A stretch of 64,000 nucleotides of DNA from DATAPE01 sp034667525 (lineage in GTDB: Bacteria; Actinomycetota; CADDZG01; WHSQ01), in NCBI GenBank assembly GCA_034667525.1, contig JAXDJO010000061.1:24102-88101 (forward strand). Reading direction: 5' to 3'. This document shows, piece by piece, positions 59,254 through 64,000 of this stretch; within the stretch, counting starts at the first letter, position 1, and each line of letters starts with the position of its first letter. The notes beneath the pieces were generated by a model that was not told the DNA's origin, did no database searches, and saw only the letters and a program-made list of their open reading frames with translations. The translations under genes were made by a program, and so were the position numbers.

Positions 59254-60020
59254 CGATCTACCTCCAGGTTTGATGTCGCAGCTATGAAGTCATAGGTGCG
59301 TTGGAAGACCTCATCTCGATCCACGTCGAGGGTAAGGACGTGATAGCTGCGTTCCAGCCAAACGAGCTCCTTGCGCTCCGACGAGACCGTGTCGTAGATC
59401 GTTTGCGCGTTGTAGGGGCCGACGGTGTGGTCGTTGCGACTATGGATTATCAGGATCGGGCAACGAACGGCCGGCAGCGCCAGTCTCGCTCGCTTCAGAA
59501 ACTTCAACATCAGATAGGTAGCCGAGGTCGGCAGACGGTTATAGGCGATCTCCTCGGCGTGGGGATCAGCGATGTCATTGCCGGCCCCCGGCAGCGACTT
59601 CGTCAGGAGACGGATGAGGCGGGCCGCGAAGCGCCGGGGGTCACGGGTCTCGACCATGCCTGCCAGGGTCACGACCCCCGCCACCCGGTCGGGGTAGCGG
59701 GCGGCAAGATCCAACGCCAGAGCCGCCCCGAAAGACAGTCCGACGAGGAACACCTGCTCCCGCTCGAGGCCGATCTCGGCGAAGGCTTCTTCTACCGCGG
59801 CGACCCACTCCTCGGCTGTGCGGAGGTCGAGGTCTTGCCAGCTCGTCCCGTGACCGGGCAAGCGGGGCGCCATCACCGCCACTCCTCGGCTCGCCAGGTA
59901 AGTACCCAGCTCCCGCAGGCCCTGCGGGCTGCCTGTGAACCCATGGATCAGGAGCGCCCCCACCGGGCCTTCGCCCAGCGCAAAGGCCTCCGCGCCCGGC
60001 ACCACCTTCACTTCCTGCAA
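59250..60020 (-). CDS. Alpha/beta hydrolase (carboxylesterase/monoglyceride-lipase type)
   Basis: A 256-residue serine hydrolase. Features are GALLIHGFTGSPQGLRELG (oxyanion), the elbow VGLSFGAALALDLA (Ser near residue 93), the acid SRNDHTVG and the His in SYHVLTLDVDRDEVF. Resembles EstB/Est30-type carboxylesterases. Substrate unknown. It starts the operon with the TIGR00300 gene. ATG at 60020. Confidence 0.92.
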   Translation of the reverse strand: MQEVKVVPGAEAFALGEGPVGALLIHGFTGSPQGLRELGTYLASRGVAVMAPRLPGHGTSWQDLDLRTAEEWVAAVEEAFAEIGLEREQVFLVGLSFGAALALDLAARYPDRVAGVVTLAGMVETRDPRRFAARLIRLLTKSLPGAGNDIADPHAEEIAYNRLPTSATYLMLKFLKRARLALPAVRCPILIIHSRNDHTVGPYNAQTIYDTVSSERKELVWLERSYHVLTLDVDRDEVFQRTYDFIAATSNLEVDR

Positions 60021-60107
60021 TCGCCCTCCTCGTTCCCGGTTGGCCTTCGCCAGCGGGGGCTGCCCCGGCTAGCGATTTGTCTGGCCACTCGCTACGCCGG
60101 CCCTCGG

Positions 60108-60165
60108 TTGCCTGGCAGCCGGCTGCTTCGGCCGTTGATTGCCTGGCAGGTTGGCTGCGCCGGCC
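60108..60165. repeat. Two degenerate 26-27-bp direct repeats
   Basis: TTGCCTGGCAGCCGGCTGC at 60108 and TTGCCTGGCAGGTTGGCTGC at 60139, both followed by a CGGCC end and spaced 31 bases apart. They lie in the 198-base gap between the divergent hydrolase and plsC starts. A weak third TTGCCTG begins at 60181. Possible regulator sites or simple duplication. Confidence 0.4.
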
Positions 60166-60218
60166 GGCTCGCAGCGAAACTTGCCTGTGGTTTGCTTGAC
60201 TCGGGGTGATTCTCCAGC

Positions 60219-60971
60219 ATGATGAGCGACTCCGGCCATGGAAGGGACACCTTGTACTGGATCTTCAAGGGACTCTTGAAGCCACTGCTCCTTGCTACCT
60301 ACGATCTTCGGGTCGAAGGCTTGGACAACGTCCCCAGGAAGGGTCCTGCGATCATCGCAGCCAACCACCTCTCGTTCCTCGATTCTTTCTTTATCCCGCT
60401 CATGATCAAGCGGCGGAAAGTGACCTACCTTGCAAAAGCCGACTACTTCAACAGTTGGAAGACAGCGTGGTTCTTCCGGATGGTCGGTCAGATCCCCATC
60501 GAGCGAGACGACAAGAGCCAGGCCCGCGAGGCCCTGGACGCCGGCGTCGAGGTTCTCAAGGCCGGCAAGCTGCTGGGCATCTATCCAGAAGGAACGCGCT
60601 CGCCTGACGGAAAGCTCTACCGCGGCCGGACGGGGGTTGCCCGTATCGCTCTCGCCGCGGGAGTCCCGGTCGTCCCGTGCGGTCTCAGCGGCACGGAAGA
60701 AATCATGCCGAAGAATGCCAAGCGCCCCCATCTGCGCCACGTCACGATCGTCGTGAGGTTCGGCGAGCCGCTGGAGTTCTCGGCTCACGCAGGCAAGGAA
60801 CGCGATCGGAACGTGCTGCGCGGGGTTACCGACGAAGTCATGAACGCGATCGTGCAGCTCTCCGGCCAGGAACGGGCCGATGAGTACGCCTCTTCCGGCA
60901 AGACCACCGCACTGCCGGGGGGGCCGGGGGATGAGGGCGACGAGGACCTTTCCCAGGAGCTGACCGGCTAG
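60219..60971 (+). CDS. 1-acyl-sn-glycerol-3-phosphate acyltransferase (PlsC-like)
   Basis: A 250-residue acyltransferase. The HX4D motif is NHLSFLD near residue 49, followed by the substrate motif IYPEGTRSPDGKLYRGRTG and a VPVVPCGLSG stretch. It transfers a fatty acyl chain to lysophosphatidate in phospholipid synthesis; acyl-CoA or acyl-ACP specificity is unknown. Starts ATG at 60219 (a second ATG follows). An acidic C-terminal tail of about 35 residues is unusual. A Rieske gene remnant lies directly after its stop in the same frame. Confidence 0.92.
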   Translation: MMSDSGHGRDTLYWIFKGLLKPLLLATYDLRVEGLDNVPRKGPAIIAANHLSFLDSFFIPLMIKRRKVTYLAKADYFNSWKTAWFFRMVGQIPIERDDKSQAREALDAGVEVLKAGKLLGIYPEGTRSPDGKLYRGRTGVARIALAAGVPVVPCGLSGTEEIMPKNAKRPHLRHVTIVVRFGEPLEFSAHAGKERDRNVLRGVTDEVMNAIVQLSGQERADEYASSGKTTALPGGPGDEGDEDLSQELTG

Positions 60972-61204
60972 CCCTCGTCCCGAAGCGCCGCTTTCGCCCC
61001 CTCGATCTGCAGCCACCTCGGGGGTCGGTTGGAGGAGGCCGATCTCGTCGGACGGGCGATCACCTGCCCCGTACACGCAAGCACCTTCGACCTTGAGGAT
61101 GCTCGGTCGTGGAGGGCCCGGCCCGTTGTCCCCAGCCCGCATACCAGGTGCGCGAGCGAGATCGCAGGATCGGAGCCTGCCTCCGGGAGAGCATCAGGGC
61201 CTAA
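60972..61204 (+). pseudogene. Rieske [2Fe-2S] ferredoxin remnant (5' truncated, one frameshift)
   Basis: Directly after the plsC stop and in the same frame, the DNA encodes CSHLGGRLEEADLVGRAI then TCPVHASTFDLED, the CxH...CxxH pattern of a Rieske iron-sulfur domain. After codon GAT at 61098-61100 the reading continues in another frame as VVEGPARCPQPAYQVRERD ending at TAA 61202-61204. A single missing base, restoring GATGGC, would join both halves. There is no start codon or N-terminal strand, so the gene is broken. It resembles NirD-like or dioxygenase ferredoxins. The rest of the 438-base gap holds the repeat below and nothing else recognisable. Confidence 0.75.
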
Positions 61205-61246
61205 ACCGATTACGCCCTTACGGCTTGAGCTCTTGGAAGTCTTCTG

Positions 61247-61325
61247 CAGTGGTCAGTGTGGCCAGTGGTCCATGCGGTACTAGTGGTCCGTGTGGCCAGT
61301 GGTCCACACGTATCGCGTGTACCGG
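61247..61325. repeat. Dispersed repeat copy 2 (TGTGGCCAGTGGTCCA duplicated, GTATCGCGTGTACCGG end)
   Basis: TGTGGCCAGTGGTCCA occurs at 61257-61272 and 61291-61306. GCGGTACTAGTGGTCC (61274-61289) matches GCGGTACCTGTGGTCC of copy 1 upstream of panB, and the 16-mer GTATCGCGTGTACCGG (61310-61325) is identical in both. It lies between the Rieske remnant and the 3' end of glpK. Confidence 0.8.
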
Positions 61326-61410
61326 TGGTGGTGCCCTGTATTGGTGCGCGGCTTCTTCGGAGGGACTGTGGCAGGCCCCGGGCAGGCCGAGTTGACCGGA
61401 GGTAGCCGGC

Positions 61411-62898
61411 TTAGGGCTCTATCCAGGCTCCCGCTCGCCGCAAGGCTTTCTTCCATCCCGCATAGGCCGTCTCGATCTGGTCCCGGGGGCCGCGCGGCTC
61501 GAACTCGGCGCCGATCCGCCACAGCGAACCGATCTCGGCCTCCGACGACCAGACCGCCTCCGCCAGGCCCGCCAGATACGCCGCGCCTAGAGCGGTGGTG
61601 TCGAGATTTGAAGGTCTGCGCACCAACACGCCGAGCTGGTCCGCCTGGACCTGACATAGCAGGTCCATGACGCTGGCCCCGCCGTCGACCCGCAACTCGG
61701 TCAGACCGACCCCGGAATCCGAGGTCATCGCCTCGATGACGTCTCTCGTCTGGAAGGCCATCGCGTCGACGACGGCCCGCGCCAGATGCCCCCTGGTTGT
61801 TCCGCCGGTGATTCCCAGGAACGCTCCGCGCGCATAGGGGTCCCAATGCGGGGCGCCGAGACCGGCGAACGCGGGAACGAGGTAGGTCCCTCCTGAATCG
61901 GGAACGGATGCCGCTAGAGGCCCGGTCTCGGCTGCCGCAGAGATGATCCCCAGTCCGTCGCGAAGCCATTGGATCGCTCCGCCGGTAACGAAGATGCTGC
62001 CTTCGAGGACATAGCGCGGTCCCTCTCCCAGATCCCACGCCGCGCTCGATAACAAGCGGTGCTGCGAGCGAGCGATGCGTCCTCCCGTGTTCATCAAAAC
62101 GAATGAGCCGGTTCCATAGGTGTTCTTGACCATGCCGTCGTCGAAGCAGGCCTGTCCGAACAACGCGGCTTGTTGATCGCCGGCGATCCCGGAGATTGGG
62201 ATGGGGGCTCCGAGTACGTCGGTGGTGCCGAACCGTCCGCTCGTGGCATGGATCTCGGGAAGAAGGCCCGGCGGGATCGCCAACCGGTCGAGCAAGTAGG
62301 GATCCCAGTCGCCGCCTTCGAGCGAATAGAGAAGCGTTCGGGAGGCGTTCGACGGCTCGGTCGCGTGCATCCGGCCCCCGGTGAGGTTCCAGAGTAGCCA
62401 GCTATCGACCGTCCCGAACGCCAACTCGCCCGCCTCGGCGCGCGCGCGAGCGCCATCGATGTTCTCGAGATACCAGATCAACTTCGTTCCGGAGAAGTAG
62501 GGATCTAGCAACAGACCGGTCCGAGCCCGAACCTCGTCCTCCAGGCCCTCGTCAATGAGTCGTTCGCAGATCGCCGCGGTGCGGCGGTCCTGCCACACGA
62601 TCGCCGGCGCTAGCGGCGCACCGGAGCTGCGTTCCCATAGCACCGTCGTCTCGCGCTGGTTCGTGATTCCGATCGTTGCGACATCCTTAGCCGCGGCACC
62701 CGCTTCGTCCACCGCTTGCCCCATCAGGCCGCGGGTGGTGTTCCAGATCTCCTGCGGGTCGTGCTCCACCCACCCGGGGCGGGGATAGTGCTGGGTCAAC
62801 TCGGCGTACGCCCGCGCCCGGACTTCGCCCGTCTCGTCGACGACGAGCACTGCGATACCGGTGGTGCCAGCATCGATCGACAGGATGAGTTGAGACAA
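61411..62898 (-). CDS. glpK: Glycerol kinase GlpK
   Basis: A 495-residue FGGY kinase that phosphorylates glycerol to sn-glycerol 3-phosphate. It shows ILSIDAGTTGIAVLVVDE (phosphate 1), NQRETTVLWERSSG, GAPLAPAIVWQDRRT, TYGTGSFVLMNTG and the FGGY signature region GVGLTELRVDGGASVMDLLC near residue 400. Start is TTG at 62898 with GAGGAAGG six bases upstream. G3P could feed the plsC step nearby. Divergent from the phosphofructokinase gene, with an A/T-rich palindrome between. Confidence 0.95.
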   Translation of the reverse strand: MSQLILSIDAGTTGIAVLVVDETGEVRARAYAELTQHYPRPGWVEHDPQEIWNTTRGLMGQAVDEAGAAAKDVATIGITNQRETTVLWERSSGAPLAPAIVWQDRRTAAICERLIDEGLEDEVRARTGLLLDPYFSGTKLIWYLENIDGARARAEAGELAFGTVDSWLLWNLTGGRMHATEPSNASRTLLYSLEGGDWDPYLLDRLAIPPGLLPEIHATSGRFGTTDVLGAPIPISGIAGDQQAALFGQACFDDGMVKNTYGTGSFVLMNTGGRIARSQHRLLSSAAWDLGEGPRYVLEGSIFVTGGAIQWLRDGLGIISAAAETGPLAASVPDSGGTYLVPAFAGLGAPHWDPYARGAFLGITGGTTRGHLARAVVDAMAFQTRDVIEAMTSDSGVGLTELRVDGGASVMDLLCQVQADQLGVLVRRPSNLDTTALGAAYLAGLAEAVWSSEAEIGSLWRIGAEFEPRGPRDQIETAYAGWKKALRRAGAWIEP

Positions 62899-62928
62899 TC
62901 CGAGCCTTCCTCGAGGGGACCGGAGTGA

Positions 62929-62941
62929 TTTTTACTAAAAA
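62929..62941. promoter_or_regulatory. AT-rich palindrome TTTTTACTAAAAA between glpK and pfk
   Basis: A perfect 6-bp inverted repeat with one central base in an otherwise GC-rich divergent intergenic region (62899-62990). Operator-like or promoter element; no regulator can be named. Confidence 0.4.
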
Positions 62942-62990
62942 CCGATGGGGCGCGATGGTGGCTAAGCTCGCAAAGAATCGGGGAGGTGGG

Positions 62991-64000
62991 ATGGGGCGTA
63001 TCGGGATATTGACCGGCGGGGGGGATTGCCCTGGGTTGAACGCGGTCATTCGGGCGGTGGTTCGTAAGGGGGTAAACCGCTACGGGCATGCGATCGTGGG
63101 CTTCAGGGATGGCTGGCGCGGCGTTCTCGAGAACCGGCATATCCACCTGACTCCCGACAACACCTCCGGCATCCTGCCGCGCGGGGGCACGATCCTTGGC
63201 TCCTCTCGGACGAATCCCTTCACCGTGGAGGGTGGTCTTGATCAGGTCAAGGAGAGCCTTCGAACGGAACGGATCGATTGCCTGATCGCGGTAGGGGGCG
63301 AGGACACCCTGGGCGTCGCCGACAAACTCACCGCGGAAGCCGTGAACGTGGTTGGGGTTCCGAAGACGATCGACAACGATCTCAGCGGAACCGACTTCAC
63401 CTTTGGTTTCAATACCGCGGCTCAGATCTGTACCGATGCCATCGATCGTCTCCACACGACGGCCGAATCACACCACCGCGTGATGGTTCTCGAAGTGATG
63501 GGCCGTCACACCGGATGGATCGCTACCTATTCGGGCATTGCAGGAGGAGCTCACGCCATCCTCGTACCGGAACGGCCCTTCGACATCGAGGAGGTGTGTG
63601 AGCACCTGAAGCACCGTCACCAGCAGGGGCGATACTTCTCGATCGTCGTGGTCGCAGAGGGGGCCAGGCCGATCGACGGGCTCGAGACTCTGCAGAAAGA
63701 GGAGACGGATTCGTTCGGTCATGTCCGTCTTGGTGGCCTGGGCGTTGCTCTTGCTGGAGAGATCGAGCATCGGACCGGCTTCGAAACGCGCGCGACGATA
63801 CTGGGACACATCCAACGGGGCGGCACACCCAGCGCCTTCGATCGCGTGCTGGCGACGCGCTTCGGCATTGCCGCGATCGATGCTGCCGAAGAAGCCGACT
63901 ACGGCAAGATGGTCGCGCTCCAAGGCACCGCCATCGTTCGTATCCCGTTGGGAGAGGCCGTCGGTTCGCTTAAGACCTTGGACCCTGAGCTGTACGAGAG
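62991..64000 (+). CDS. 6-phosphofructokinase, PPi-dependent type (3' end cut by window edge)
   Basis: The first 336 residues of a phosphofructokinase, open to the window edge. It begins MGRIGILTGGGDCPGLNAVI with GGGAGG before ATG 62991. The nucleotide-site motif reads GGEDTLGVA, with Asp where ATP-dependent enzymes have Gly in GGDGS, and PKTIDNDLSGTD carries Lys in place of Gly before TIDND. By the established Gly/Asp104 and Gly/Lys124 rule this indicates pyrophosphate as donor, as in Amycolatopsis methanolica PFK. MGRHTGWIA and ILGHIQRGGTPSAFD complete the family. It converts fructose 6-phosphate to fructose 1,6-bisphosphate, possibly reversibly. Confidence 0.93.
   Translation, partial: MGRIGILTGGGDCPGLNAVIRAVVRKGVNRYGHAIVGFRDGWRGVLENRHIHLTPDNTSGILPRGGTILGSSRTNPFTVEGGLDQVKESLRTERIDCLIAVGGEDTLGVADKLTAEAVNVVGVPKTIDNDLSGTDFTFGFNTAAQICTDAIDRLHTTAESHHRVMVLEVMGRHTGWIATYSGIAGGAHAILVPERPFDIEEVCEHLKHRHQQGRYFSIVVVAEGARPIDGLETLQKEETDSFGHVRLGGLGVALAGEIEHRTGFETRATILGHIQRGGTPSAFDRVLATRFGIAAIDAAEEADYGKMVALQGTAIVRIPLGEAVGSLKTLDPELYE

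Noticed and set aside
1..64000. tRNA genes, prophage or insertion sequences
   Set aside because: No cloverleaf, T-loop signature, transposase or integrase-like product was seen on reading both strands; short tRNAs could still have been missed by eye.

Overview
The window is a chromosomal segment of a GC-rich bacterium. Gene content points to Actinomycetota, probably a deep-branching or uncultured lineage. The evidence is a near-identical BldC regulator, a GAF-ANTAR antiterminator, the GlgE/TreS/maltokinase glucan pathway, an SCO2322-type secreted protein, an FadD15-like acyl-CoA synthetase, a PPi-type phosphofructokinase, a mycobacterial-type LexA box and frequent GTG/TTG starts. No phage, transposase, CRISPR array or tRNA was seen. 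Genes are tightly packed, many overlapping by 4 bp (ATGA/GTGA).

Layout. 1-9.4 kb: 3' end of typA, a DEAD-box helicase, a cupin, the GAF-ANTAR protein, a YbhN-type membrane protein, a polyprenyl synthase/YjbQ pair, AlkA-type glycosylase, fatty-acid desaturase and a DMT exporter. 9.5-11 kb: small membrane proteins and bldC. 11.1-23.8 kb: a glucan/trehalose block, with glgE-treS-mak-glgB on the minus strand, divergent glgP, and glgX followed by an S66 peptidase. 23.8-25.5 kb: zinc-ribbon coiled-coil protein, RNase HI-like protein and a membrane hydrolase. 25.6-30.9 kb: a cobalamin riboswitch with terminator, then a five-gene operon: secreted alpha/alpha-barrel-like protein, membrane-anchored SCO2322-like protein, EcfT, fused double EcfA and an S component. 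RNase P RNA follows. 31.3-45.5 kb: a multidomain histidine kinase, RidA, a phytoene-dehydrogenase-like enzyme, an M20 peptidase, trpD, a DEDD exonuclease/GIY-YIG nuclease with a LexA box, a zinc ribbon/NYN pair and potABCD. 45.6-64 kb: M48 protease, acyl-CoA synthetase, panB, isoaspartyl peptidase, metallophosphoesterase, a ROK kinase operon, TetR, a cyclic-2,3-DPG-synthetase-like protein, a TIGR00300 protein, a hydrolase, plsC, a Rieske pseudogene, glpK and the 5' part of a PPi-type pfk.

Most interesting. The riboswitch operon looks like a vitamin B12 uptake system. Its two exported proteins resemble the alpha-barrel and beta domains of animal intrinsic factor/transcobalamin, encoded as separate genes beside an ECF transporter; this functional reading is inference. 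Other notable points: two genes whose conserved N-termini can only be reached from ATC start codons and one from CTG; a dispersed repeat family sharing an identical 16-mer upstream of panB and downstream of plsC; a tandem repeat cluster before ridA; and a Rieske ferredoxin remnant inactivated by truncation and a one-base deletion.
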